Notes under the pieces: model-generated
What the model was told of the DNA's origin: nothing
What the model saw: the letters and a program-made list of their open reading frames with translations, nothing else
Database searches by the model: none
Made by a program: the position numbers and the translations under genes
Shown here: piece after piece, positions 11,612 to 21,750 of the stretch
Layout of the letters: each line of letters begins with the position of its first letter
Position numbering within the stretch: the stretch's first letter is position 1
From: Scalesia atractyloides
Lineage: Eukaryota > Streptophyta > Magnoliopsida > Asterales > Asteraceae
Assembly (NCBI GenBank): GCA_947069175.1
Contig: CAMTDV010000007.1
Coordinates: forward strand, 52,595,681 to 52,659,680
Direction: 5' to 3'
Length of the DNA: 64,000 nucleotides

Positions 11612-12970
11612 CAAGGGTGTTCGACTGTACTCACGTTAAGAAAGCTTCCTAGTATTCCATGTATAGAGTGCTCAGGTGATGCAACACCAAGTTACCCTAC
11701 ATGAGGTAAACAGGTGGGCGTGAGTATACTAAGTCGGATGATAGATCCAGATTCTGAAGCAGAAAGTATGGAATGAAAACGGGACAAAGGCCACTTCGTA
11801 CGAAGTGGACTGACCGCCTTGGGCGAGCTGACTTACAACTCGTACGAGTTGAATGGTACCTCGTACGAGTTGACTATTCACCTCATGCAAGGAGATAGTC
11901 CTGGAACGTGTTAGCCTGTTTTGTACCCATTTCAACACTAGTTTCTATGAACGAGGGTCGTGATAACGAGGCTGGATAGTCCGAGTCATAATACCAGATC
12001 ACATTATGATTACTATTATGTCCGGATTAGTCCGTAAGTAAAACAAGTAGTTTAGTCAATTTTGTCATAGAAGTCAAGCATGGAGATGTCAAATATCTTT
12101 ATATGATTCACCAAAGCACTAGGTTGTAATAACCCGGTTGGTCATGAATTAACAGAATGTAAGTCAACTAAAACTTCATTAACCGAATGAGCAAGCTAGG
12201 TGCGTGCATCTCGAACATGATGACGTTTAGGGACGTCTCGTAGCTTTGTCATTCTATTGAAAGTTGAATCAGTTTTAGGAGTTAAAACATGTACAAATAC
12301 TGGTGGAACTTAATTCGGAAAGCCTTAGCTCCCAACGTTCTCACACTAGCTTAACACTTAATTACTGATAACTTGGTTTAGCTCACATGTTCGTACGAAA
12401 GAAAAATCGGGGGAAGTATGAAGAATTTGGAGAAGTTTGTAAGTAACGTTAGCTAAAACTCACTTAAAAGTCGAGAAGAATCTGGAAGGATCTGTAAATT
12501 TCGAGTGGTAATTAGAGAATTTTTGGAAGGTTGGAGTGTCTGATTAATAGGAGAAAGGAGCTGGCAAAAGCATTCGTGCGAGGTATCATTTCGTACGAGG
12601 TGCTGGGTTTTGGCTAAGTTTTCATGTTTTAGTCTGTTTTACGCATGTTCAAACATCGGTAGGATATGTTAACATCGATAGTGTGTGCATAGCATGTATC
12701 TTGTATGTAGTTTGCAGAAGAATCACGTATTTAGACGATTGTTTGTATGAATACTCGAGTATGAAAGGATGAATAGCATATGTTAACATGTATGCTTTGT
12801 TTGAATAATAAGTATAAAAGTATGCATAAAGTTTAATTGTCTATTATGATCGACTCCTTGGATTACAAGCTTGGGATAGAAATACAAATAAGGTACGATA
12901 CAAGTTTCCAAAAATAGAAATACGATTACACCTTCTAAATAAGGAAAGTACAAGAATGTGAATCGTTACG
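11612..12970 (-). repeat. 5' LTR of gypsy 1 (right copy, truncated)
   Basis: It matches 5480-6862 and ends GTTACG directly before the CTTAG duplication. TCGTACGA octamers start at 11796, 11840 and 11861, with variants near 12575-12600. About 0.7 kb present at the start of the left LTR is missing. Confidence 0.8.
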
Positions 12971-12975
12971 CTTAG

Positions 12976-13804
12976 GTACTTTCTTGGAATTGAAGTTGTT
13001 CAAGTTAAGAATGGGTTATGTTTGTCACAAAGAAAATATTGCTTAGAGTTATTGGCTGAGTCTGGCATGACAACATGCAAACTCATATTTTAACAAATTT
13101 GTGTAAAGAAAATGTTGATATTGTTAATAATATTATTGAATATCAAAAACTGGTTGGCAATCTAATCTATGTTGTTCATACCAGACATGATATATCATAC
13201 ACAGTTCACTATCTAAGTCAATATATACATGCTCCAACATAAGGTCATTTGAAAATTGCAATTAGACTTTTGAGGCATTTAAAATAGACACCTGAAAAAG
13301 GTGTTTTGTTTAGTAAAATTTCTAATTTTGATCTTGTAGCATTTGTAGATTCTGATTGTGCTAAGTGCCCAAAGTCAAGTCTGTTACAGGTTATTGTGTT
13401 TCATTAGGACATTGTTTAGTTTCGTGGAAAAGTCAAAAGCAAGCAATTGTTTCTAGGTCCTCAGCAGAAGCTTAGTACAGGGCTATGTGTACTGGTGCTT
13501 GTGAGGTAATTTGGTTAAAAAAACATGTTTTTTGAACTTGGTATTCGTACTGTTTTGCCTATTCCCTTATATTGTGATAATACAGCTGCGATATCCATAA
13601 CTGCAAATCCAGTTTTCCAAAATAAAACAAAACAATTTGAACTTGATTTGTTTTTCTCAGAGCCTTGATTTCTAAAGGGGTTATAAAGGTTTTATGAATT
13701 GAATCTAAAAATCAGTTAGCTGACTTGCTTACTAAAGGGTTGTTGGTACAACAACATAGTGAGTTGTGTTCTAGTATCAACATGTTTGATCCATTCGGAT
13801 TATT
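12976..13804 (+). pseudogene. Copia RT end and RNase H, continuing after gypsy 1
   Basis: The frame interrupted at 4787 resumes as YFLGIEV and LSQRKYCLELL. It then runs through copia RNase H blocks: LVGNLIYVVHTRHDISY, the Asp-containing AFVDSDCAK, SWKSQKQAIVSRSSAE and EVIWL. It ends with the C-terminal LADLLTKGL. There are several stops and frameshifts. RNase H would normally remove the RNA template; this copy is dead. A purine tract and an LTR-like block follow. Confidence 0.75.
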
Positions 13805-13817
13805 AAACTGAGGGGAA
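13805..13817 (+). other. Polypurine tract of the copia element
   Basis: AAACTGAGGGGAA lies directly before the TGTCAAAAAG that opens the 3' LTR, the usual copia arrangement for priming plus-strand synthesis. Confidence 0.6.
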
Positions 13818-14451
13818 TGTCAAAAAGTACACTTATATATGACTTTGTGTCATTATATAATTTCAGTTTAATAATTTGATTTTATATTGGTTTTGCTAAT
13901 TAATTGTTTGTAAGTTTGTATAAACTTCACATGTGGACAACTGAGCTGGAGAAATGGCTGGTAGTTGGGCTTATGCTTGTAGAAGACTTATGCTGGTAGA
14001 TGGGCTTGTAGCCGATAGAAGACTGTGGGCTTATGCTATGTTATAAAGTGTAAGTGTCACAAAGTGCAAGTTGTAACAAGTGCCGGGTTGTACGCATTCG
14101 TTATAACAACCTGGATATGGTTATTCAGGTTCTCTATATAAGTCTTGTTGTATCCAGAGAGTTCATTATTCACATAGATATTTGTTCATGCTTTCTCTCA
14201 TTTCTCTCTCCTAGGTTTTCTAGGGTTTTCATCTGTGTCTCTGGTTCATCTTGAATCATTGGTTTGATGTGCGAGTTCTGCTAGATTTAGTGAGATTATT
14301 GAGTTGATAATCTCTCTGGGTAGGGTTGAGAGTAATAGTTTTGGGTATCTTTGTTTCCTATAAGGTTTGTAATCATCTAAACTTTTTAGGGTTTATAATA
14401 AACTTTCAGTTGGGTTTTGTATTGATTACAACTTTGATATCTTAAATTTCA
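13818..14451 (+). repeat. Putative 3' LTR of the copia element
   Basis: It begins TGTCAAAAAGTACAC after the purine tract. It contains a CTATATAAG TATA box (14134-14142) and an AATAAA signal near 14396. It probably ends at AAATTTCA near 14451, just before another RT fossil. The right edge is uncertain. It does not match the LTR-like block at 264-820. Confidence 0.5.
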
Positions 14452-15200
14452 TAGCTTCAAAGTAGCATTCAAAGATTCTCGTTTAATGGCTACCATGAAA
14501 GAAGATTTAGCGGCTTTACAGACCAATGAAACCTAGGATCTTGTTCCTCGCCCTCGTTCTTCAAACTTTTTTGGATCAATGGGTATTCGAATCAAATATA
14601 ATTTGAATGAACTTGTTGATAGAGTTAAGGCGAGACTTGCTGCTTAAGGCTTTACTCAACTACTATTTTTGAATACTCTTACACGTTTAACCTCGTTATT
14701 AAAGAGTCAATAGTTCGTATTGTTTTCTCCATTGTGCTTACTTGTAATTGGCATTCATATCAAGTTGATGCTAAAAACACCTTTATAAATGATTTTTCAT
14801 GGAGTAACTATCAGAATTCGTTGATCCTCGTCTCCCTAACCATGTTTGTTGGATTAATAAAGCCCTCTACGGTCAAAACCAGCACATCAAGCTTAGTTCC
14901 ATTGTTTAAGCACCTTCTTAATTAACCAGGGTTTTTCATGCAGTCAAGCGTACGCATCCTTGTTTGTCTTTCTCATATGATCCTGCTTAATTTATCTCTT
15001 AGTCTACGTGTATGATATCATTTTGACCGAAATGATGAAGCCTCTATTCAACGTTTTATTTCATCCCTACTGTGACTTTGCCATAAAGAACTTAGGAAAT
15101 TGTAGCTACTTTCATGGGTTGGACGTCACCTACACATAGACGGGATTGTTTCTTAGTTAGACTAAATATGGAAATGAACCCGCTGGAACACCACTTAGCA
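14452..15200 (+). pseudogene. Second copia reverse transcriptase fossil
   Basis: In changing frames I can follow copia RT from ATMKEDLAAL and DLVPRPRSSN, through IKYNLNELVDRVKARLAA and an LD-K-AFLNG-like block, to LNQGFF-like and NDEASIQRFIS. The last pieces resemble the region before RNase H. Many stops are present (for example TAG in the NET*DL block and TAA in RLAA*GFTQ). No LTR of its own is visible on the right. It comes from a different copia lineage than the one at 3890. Confidence 0.7.
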
Positions 15201-15830
15201 CCATTTACATTTTTCTCGTGTGTCCTCACATGAGACTGAATCAATAAAATATTAAATAGCTATTAATAAATAAATAAATAAGAAAGGAGAAAATATAATT
15301 ATTACTTAATATTATTATTCAGTTGACGAAAGAAAAGAGAAAATATGATTTAGTATTATTACTTAATGTACAGAAGAGAAAGACTGGAAATAAGTGGGAG
15401 AATACATGAGAAAATGTCACGTGTTCTCAAATATATTAATTTATTATATATTATATAAATAGATATATAGAATTTTGGTCATTAGGACTTGTCAAATATG
15501 GTTAAGTTTATCTTACTTTTTTACTGCATTTCAATAGTCCAAATTGTTATTTACCAATCTTTTTATCTAATAAATGGGGATTAAGGCTCATGTTATAGGA
15601 CCAAATTCACCCGATTTAAGACAGGAATATCAAAATGATGATGTCAATTTTTCAATTCATGATAGCATCCATTTTCTATTTTTTAAACAATAAAGAAAAA
15701 ATTAATTAAGTTAATTTAACTTTTTTAAACAATAACCAAGACTAATTAATATACCCGCGCCACTTTTTTTTAACTTTTCCCACCTCTTTCATTTTGCACC
15801 TTCTCTTCTCTTGAGAAACCCTGAAATCAC
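15201..15830. other. AT-rich spacer, no gene seen
   Basis: A+T-rich sequence with short TAAA and TTATT runs. I see no protein similarity and no clear repeat boundary. Confidence 0.4.
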
Positions 15831-16549
15831 AACCAACCCTCTTTATTATCAATCCTTATTCTCCATCTTTTGTGTTTTCATACGGAATTAGTCTAAAATC
15901 GTTGCCTGATTCTTCAATTATGCTTCCTAATTCTCAGGTAAAATCAATTACTATGCTCCTTCTATATTGTTTATGCTTTTTTTATTACGGGACTATACAT
16001 CTTTTGTGTTTTCATCTAGGTTGAATACATATGGTAAGGGCAGAAGAAGGTTTTATTTTGTAGTTTCTCATATATGGCTATAGAATGGATGTACATGTGT
16101 GATTCAATGACAGGTTCTGTATGGTATAGGGGCTTTTTGACCATTGTGCACTCCATGAGCTACTGTATTCATTATTCACATGTTTTGTTTATGTCTTTTT
16201 TCAGACATGACTCTTATTGCTAAGCTAACCAAGGAGAAGAATTATGCCATTCACCAATCTATAGGGGCGGACCTACCTTATTGGTAGGGGTAGTCTCCGC
16301 TATCCCTTGGCGCTCCGACAGTAGTGTAAATTTTTGAAAAGTTTGACATTTTCTTGATTTAGTTAACCTTTTCTATAAAACGTTACCCCTACGAAGATTT
16401 TCTGGATCCGCCAATCTAACAGGCTTCACCATGAACTGGTACTTAAACCTCTACTTGAGCTAATGTGTTGGCAATAGTTCATTATCTTCACCATGATATA
16501 GATAGGTTTTAATTACAACGCATCTTTTAGGGTTCTATAGGGCCCTGTT
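15831..16549 (+). other. Possible leader of the PECT1-like fragment
   Basis: Pyrimidine-rich sequence and CTCAGGTAAAATC near 15930 resemble a plant 5' UTR and first intron, but I cannot show that they belong to the fragment downstream. A 149 bp hAT-like insertion sits at 16262-16410. Confidence 0.3.
16262..16410. mobile_element. Small hAT-like MITE
   Basis: A 149 bp insert starts TAGGGGCGGACC and ends GGATCCG. It is flanked by a perfect eight-base duplication CCAATCTA (16254-16261 and 16411-16418), the length expected of hAT transposition. The right inverted repeat is worn. No coding capacity. Confidence 0.55.
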
Positions 16550-17165
16550 TCTACTGACATGGGCTATCATGCTAATCATCGAATTGGGATGGAGTATACT
16601 GCCATCCACATCTATTTGGTGTTCTTATGCTAATGGCTACTGTTGCTTGGTTTTTCGACGAGTTATGTAAGTGGTATTGTTGGTTTTCCTACTTTGTCAT
16701 GCATGTTACCTTATTTGGGAAGTCTTCAAAAGGAAAAAGGTGGGAAGAAACGGATGTGTGTTTACATGGATGGGTGTTTTGATCTTATGCACTATGGGAT
16801 GCAAATGCTTTGATGCAAGCTAAGGCTTTAGGAGATGTGTTGGTGGTCGGAATTGTAATCGATGAGGAAATCATTAAGAACAAGGGTCCTCCTATTTTAA
16901 CTATGGAAGAGAGGTTTTTATGTGGAAAATAGAAATCCTTGTACTTAGTGTTGAATACTTTAAAGACTGGCGCTCATTATTGGATTGAAGTGACTCCATA
17001 AGCTATAACTAAAGACTTCATGAACAGTCTCTTTAATGAGCATAAGATTGATTACATCATTCATGGGGATGATCCTTGCATATGCTTTGGCGAAGAAAGT
17101 TGGTCGTTACAAGCAGATCAAATGCACAGAAGGTGTTTCAAGTACTGATATTGTAGGTAGTGCAA
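16550..17165 (+). pseudogene. PECT1-like fragment (CTP:phosphoethanolamine cytidylyltransferase)
   Basis: In shifting frames the sequence matches the N-terminal half of plant PECT1. After a hydrophobic N-terminal stretch comes YMDGCFDLMHYG, the first part of the nucleotidyltransferase signature. Then come a VDEEI-type block, NKGPP, HKIDYIIHGDDPC, AYALAKKVGRYKQIK and EGVSSTDIVG. The intact enzyme makes CDP-ethanolamine for phosphatidylethanolamine at the mitochondrial outer membrane. Here the His of the HxGH-type motif is disrupted by a frame change, stops occur throughout, and a short segment before AYALAKK is missing. The second transferase domain is not seen. It is a gene fragment or decayed duplicate, next to a TPX2 fragment. 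Confidence 0.75.
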
Positions 17166-17534
17166 CTAACTTACATAATCCAGTGCTCTTACTTAATTAA
17201 TTAATAATTACTTTGAGGGTTGTGATGTAGAATTTGGGTTGCTTAAATCCGAATAGAAAATCTAAGCTTTTGCTTGAATTTTCTGGTTGTTTGTTAGTTT
17301 CTTTTGAAGGGTGTTGTTTGGGCTGGTTCCTCTTTTGCAGGGTGCAGCACCAAACATTAATCATTCCTAGGATTTTGCAAGAAATCATGTAAAAGAGTGG
17401 CTCAACTTAGCTTATAGAACAATACTGGTTATGATGGCTGGCGCCTTAACTTTATGAGGTGACTGTGATCAACCAATATATTGCTATTTATATTTGTAAA
17501 ACATTTGTGTTTAAATCATAATCAATTCTTCTCC
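17166..17534 (+). other. Spacer between two gene fragments
   Basis: No coding similarity. The PECT1-like part ends at a possible donor (GTAGGTAG, 17152 on), so this may be residual intron or capture-junction sequence. The short minus-strand frame here is unremarkable. Confidence 0.35.
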
Positions 17535-17846
17535 GCTTTGTGTTTGCTTTCCTGAAACGTGTACGATCTGAACCAATATGGGTTCCTGAGAAAGTTCGTA
17601 TACCTCTAACTGAAGTTCATGAATTTGATTTGCATGTCGAACACCGAGCTGCGGATAGAGCAGAATTTGACAAAAAAAAAAGTCAAAGAGAAAGAGTTGA
17701 TGTATAAAAGAAACCGACATGAAGCTGAATCTGCCAAAATGCTTTTATAATTCATCGTTTTTTAAATGCTTTAAATTCAAGAAAATTAAGTAACTAGATT
17801 GGGTGTGATTTTTATTGTGTAGATGGAGGAAGAGAAAGCTGTTTGA
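17535..17846 (+). pseudogene. TPX2-family fragment (microtubule-associated protein)
   Basis: Frame-shifted pieces match the C-terminal TPX2 module of plants: a VRVPLTEVHEFDLH-like block, EHRAADRAEFDKK, KEKELMYKR and HEAESAKML. After about 70 bp of intron-like sequence ending in TTGTGTAG comes MEEEKA, which continues the same domain. The full protein binds spindle microtubules and Aurora kinase. An A-run (17671-17681) has shifted the frame, and the expected Leu/Arg-rich continuation stops early. The retained intron-like gap argues for DNA-level copying, not retroposition. Confidence 0.7.
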
Positions 17847-18353
17847 ATGTTATTAGAACTTATGATGTAATCTCTTAATCCATTTATGTATTATTCTGAC
17901 AAATCGTTAACCTTTAAAGGTGAAATGGTTGATTCTTGGTTTTATTCAACTATGTATGTTGTTTGGAAATTCAAAATGTAATATGAGTTTATGTGTGTGT
18001 CTACATAAATCTTGGTATTTATTTATGATATGCCTTTAACTCTTTCAAGTAATTTGAGTGATCTATGTGTGTGTCCGCAAAATTCTTGATTCAAACTCAT
18101 GATTTAAAAGTTGGTAAACTTTGACTTTGAAAAGTCAAACTATACTTTGAGATGGCGATCCTTGACTTGTGTCTACAATAATCTTCTGTTTTGTTTGACT
18201 AGCAAACGGTGAATATTGGTATTCTGACTTTAGAAAGATAGTAACCTTTTGATCGCCGGTGAAGAAACTCAAGAGTTGAAGTCTGGAGTAGGAGAAATAT
18301 AAAAGAAGAGTGTATCAGGATTCTTAAAAAAGTAATTAAATACGGAGCTTATT
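17847..18353. other. No gene seen; left flank of the MULE
   Basis: Non-coding. It contains ordinary low-complexity sequence up to the terminal inverted repeat at 18354. No clear nine-base duplication matching the right flank (34501 on) was found. Confidence 0.4.
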
Positions 18354-18526
18354 GGCTCAATCTATTCACACACCTCTGTTGTCTATTTAGACACCCCTGG
18401 GGCCAAGACGGGTCGTCTAGGTCTAGACGCCCCGTATAGCACTGATTTTGAGAAGTCAGCAAGTACCTCGCAGGGCGCACAAATTTATGTGCTAAGACGG
18501 GTCGTCTAGACCTAGACGACCCGTCT
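18354..18526. repeat. MULE left terminal inverted repeat with palindromes
   Basis: The TIR pairs with 34430-34500 in inverse. A 32 bp near-perfect palindrome lies at 18495-18526, with half-sites AGACGGGTCGTCTAG and CTAGACGACCCGTCT. A related one lies at 18415-18443. Such repeats may be transposase binding sites (inference). Confidence 0.65.
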
Positions 18527-19112
18527 ACGAACTTGTTTTTTTTAGTTGGAGAAAGAGTGTTTTGGTGGGGTAGATTAGTTGTTGTTGGAGTTTGAAAAAT
18601 AGTGTTTTGGTGGGGTAAATTGGTTGTTGTTGTTGGAGGTTGATTTTTTATTTTTGTGGTGTAATTTTATATTTTTAAAAAGTTTTGTTTATTGTATAAA
18701 AATAAGTTATCTTTTTCGATCCTTTAAGTATTTAATTGTTTTTACGTTATTTTTTTTTAAATTATATTAAAATTTAATACACGTCAATTTAACACAAACA
18801 ATCATCAAGTAATCGAATAACTGAAAACAAAGTTAAATATTACAGATATAACATATATAACATAACTTTGTACATCCATAACTATAGGTCAAGACGACTC
18901 GTACATTTACAATTAAATTATTTTTGGTATAACTATTAACACGGGGATAGGTACAGAAACCACCAAGGGGATAATGGATATGGTAACAACTACCAAGGCG
19001 GCAGGGGACCGGGTAACTACCTCCCACAACGATTCTCCAATTCCAGATCAACGTTGTTTATCGCATGGGTGAGCATCGGAAGCTCGACAAACAGTCTTGC
19101 AATTAGTTAGCA
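18527..19112. other. MULE interior left of gypsy 2
   Basis: A GT-rich stretch with a repeated TGTTTTGGTGGGGTA motif (about 18558-18640), then AT-rich DNA. From about 18950 a Gly/Asn-rich open stretch leads on plus towards a PAM2-like motif that continues across the gypsy insertion (29952 on). No intact gene. Confidence 0.35.
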
Positions 19113-19544
19113 GTCATTGTCACACCCCGACCCGCAGCGGAATAAGAGTCGGGGCATAATTGGGTTATCACCAAAACTCATGATGTTTACTAATAAGTTT
19201 CATATTTATTAAATTCAAATTACATCTCAATGTTCAAGTCAAATTCATACAATACAAGGAAAGGAAAATTAAATAAACAATCCAAAATCTAAACTGATTT
19301 ATTCTTCTAGGCCGTCCTATATGTTTCTTGGCTCAACTGGATCACCTGTATCATGTGTAAAAATGGGGGTTTTTGGGTCAACAAAAGTTGGCGAGTGAAC
19401 CTTGTTAGAAAACATTTATTATTGATTTCTTGTTGTATTTAACATGGATAAATTGTGCAATAATCATATGTGAGCAAACGTAAATAAGCATACAATAACA
19501 AACCACCTTGCATGAGTATATGACATAAATGATAATGTATATGT

Positions 19545-19730
19545 TGGCAACGTCACGTTCCGCTCATAGGTAATGGGGAACGGACGGCCTATGATGATGT
19601 ATGTGCGATCAAGGCTCAATCAAACGGAGCCGATCGTATGTTGGCAACGCCACGTTCCGCTCACAGGTAATGGGGAACGGTTCCGCTCATAGGTAATGGG
19701 GAACAGACGGCCTATGATGATGTATGTACT
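19545..19730. repeat. Short tandem duplication inside the LTR
   Basis: TATGTTGGCAACG, the block CGCTCATAGGTAATGGGGAA and ACGGCCTATGATGATGTATG each occur two or three times within 190 bp. The same duplication is present in the right LTR near 27765-27950. Confidence 0.75.
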
Positions 19731-20223
19731 GAAAATGATAACTTTAATCTAAACATTAACCACACAAACAGTTGATACATATTGAATACACATTTGATCA
19801 TGGATATGATGGATGCACAAGTGTTTAAATGTATTAAATAATAAGACACATGATACACCCCAAAAAGTGATTAAAACGGGGAATTTGTATAGATTCACTC
19901 ACATTGGGTGCGTTCGTTTGATGATGTTGAATGCGCACGAGTTTAGAGAGTTGATCGACGAGGAATAACTAGCCTAAATAATAACGAAAAGGTACGGTAA
20001 ATAAGTGGATTTTATTAACAATTTTAATAGGATGTTTAGATTTATTTTTGTGAGTTTAAGGTCATTTTCTAACTTTAAAAATATTATTTTTAAGTATTTT
20101 TAATTGATTTTTAAATTAAATAAATAAATAAAAATATAAAAAAAATGTTGACTTTTTGGGTTGACCGTTGACCGTTGACTTTGACTGTTGACCGGTTCGG
20201 ACTTGTGTTTGTTTGCGCTGAGT

Positions 20224-20289
20224 GAGGTTCGAACTTGTGACCTCTCGTACGCGTGCACGCAGCTCTACCAACTGAGCTACATGTCTAAC
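20224..20289 (-). other. tRNA-like module a in LTR
   Basis: The minus strand has TAGCTCAGTTGGTAGAGC, a canonical D-arm and A-box, and about 30 bases later GGTCACAAGTTCGAACCTC, a T-arm with B-box. The anticodon-arm region is present but the acceptor ends do not pair convincingly. It is a tRNA-derived or tRNA-mimic sequence, not a confirmed gene. Right LTR copy: about 28453-28518. Confidence 0.6.
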
Positions 20290-20387
20290 CCGAAATATTC
20301 TAAGTTTTAATTATATATATATACTAATTAAATGTTTTAATTTATTCGATTTATACTAAAAGAATTTAACTGATTGAACCGGTTGCA

Positions 20388-20455
20388 GGGAAACCGAATC
20401 GAACTCGGGTCCCTTGGTTTGTAAGCGCACAGTCCAACCAGTTGGGCTGTGTGTT
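20388..20455 (-). other. tRNA-like module b in LTR
   Basis: The minus strand reads GCCCAACTGGTTGGACTG (D-arm-like) and then GACCCGAGTTCGATTCGG (T-arm-like, B-box GTTCGATTC). Copy in the right LTR at about 28618-28684. Confidence 0.55.
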
Positions 20456-20559
20456 TTATCTGTTAAAATTATAGTTTATATTAATCTTAAAAACATCATG
20501 GGACCTACTCTGATTCAGTTAAAAAAATTGATTTTAATTCGGAAAGCTGGTGCGTTTGT

Positions 20560-20628
20560 AAAATTCGAACTCGTGACGTGCGCTATGTGTTTGCACACAG
20601 TCCACCGCTGGACTGTGTGTCTAACCCG
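20560..20628 (-). other. tRNA-like module c in LTR
   Basis: The minus strand reads CAGTCCAGCGGTGGACTG (D-arm-like) and, after a spacer, GTCACGAGTTCGAATTT (T-loop-like with GTTCGAA). It is the weakest of the four. Copy in the right LTR at about 28791-28858. Confidence 0.5.
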
Positions 20629-21464
20629 GTTTAATATCTTGTTTTAATTAAACTTATACATTAGGTTCGACTTCATCTTCTTCGTTCAAAGACACAGACA
20701 ACCAATGTTCGACAGTTCTTGATTAATTCGATTAACGAACATATAAATGATTAAAATGTAATGGACAAGGAAGGTTTTGGAAATGAATGTACCGGAAAGA
20801 TGATTTTGTCATAACTCCGGCAAAGTCGTCGGCTCTGTTTTATGAATTCCGTCTGAGCGGACCAATTAACAGTTTTGATTAACTAATTGTGAAATTAAAT
20901 GACTAAACAAGAATTATCAGAGAGTTTAGATGTTTGTACCAATTCACAGCGCGATTTCGGAATTTTCAGAGATTTTCTGGAGGGTGCAGATTATCCGACA
21001 ACGTCGTCTGGGACCGATTCAGATTAAGGATTTGAGTTAGTAAAAGTCTAACAATGGATAGAAGATGAAAGAATTGAGAAATTTACCGATTCGATGAATG
21101 TCACGGTTTTCCGGCGAAAGTCGACGATATCAGAAAACGTGTCCGACGAACAGAAATTAGAGCGAAAGTGAAATTGAAGGTTCTGTGAGTTTTTCGAGCT
21201 ATGAGACGATGATATTGTTAGTGTAAATTGGAAGTAAATGATTTCGGTATCAAACTCGAAAATCATATCAATCGAGTTCAATTGAACACTGAATTGATTA
21301 TAACGTGGGTTGCAAATGCTTTATCGGTTATAATCAATAATTAGCGATCACTCAACAGTCTGGTTAGTTGAAAGCCGATGAACGGTTTCAGTTTTTGCGC
21401 AACCAGGTGAGTTCACGGGTAGAGTTAAGTTTTATTTGTTTCCTTGTTTACACAAAAACACGAA

Positions 21465-21533
21465 GTGGCGGAATGGTTAATTGTTTGTGTGTTAAGTGAG
21501 CCGGCTGACCCGGGTTCGAAACCCGGCAGCGGC
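21465..21533 (+). other. tRNA-like module d in LTR
   Basis: The plus strand reads GTGGCGGAATGGTTA (A-box) and, about 35 bases on, CCGGGTTCGAAACCCGG. The latter is a perfect T-arm hairpin with a canonical B-box, followed by GCAGCGGC and a T-run that could end Pol III transcription. It is on the opposite strand to modules a-c. Copy in the right LTR at 29692-29761, where the loop reads TTCAAAA. Confidence 0.6.
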
Positions 21534-21715
21534 TTTTATTTTTTCTTCGACCTTTTATGGTTTATTAATTATAGTTTATAAATTCTAATATATTTATTAA
21601 TTATGTATTGTTTAAAATTAAAAATAGCATTAAATAAGCAACGAAAACTTGAAACTAACTATTCGATTAATAAACGAAGCGGGTTTTGAAAACCCGTTTT
21701 TCGACGGATGTTACA

Positions 21716-21750
21716 GTATTCCCTACTTTTAGAAATTTTCGTCCCGAAAT
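21716..21750 (-). other. Polypurine tract of gypsy 2
   Basis: On minus, AAAAGTAGGGAATAC immediately precedes the LTR start TGTAACATCC. This is the expected site for plus-strand priming. Confidence 0.6.

Larger units (their letters stand above)
4793..12970 (-). mobile_element. Ty3/gypsy chromovirus 1, nested in copia RT
   Basis: The element opens TGTCACACCCC and ends GTTACG (expected GTTACA). It is flanked by the perfect five-base duplication CTTAG (4788-4792 and 12971-12975). Removing it rejoins the copia RT frame. The order on minus is LTR, gag, protease, RT, RNase H, integrase, chromodomain, LTR, typical of chromoviruses. The family looks like the Tekay type from the integrase end, which is tentative. 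The copy is old, with many stops and frameshifts, an internal integrase deletion and a truncated right LTR. Confidence 0.85.
19118..21715 (-). repeat. 3' LTR of gypsy 2 (left copy, 2598 bp)
   Basis: It opens TGTCACACCCCGACC and closes GATGTTACA. It holds a duplicated segment around 19545-19730 (TATGTTGGCAACG and CGCTCATAGGTAATGGGG recur) and four tRNA-like modules. It pairs with 27348-29946. Confidence 0.92.

Noticed and set aside
18354..18362. Nine-base target duplication for the MULE
   Set aside because: The left flank GAGCTTATT and the right flank TTTCAATTA do not match. The ATT run next to the right end makes any shorter match unreliable.
20224..21533. Functional tRNA genes
   Set aside because: A- and B-boxes are visible, but the acceptor stems do not pair convincingly and the modules lie inside LTRs, so I describe them as tRNA-like only.
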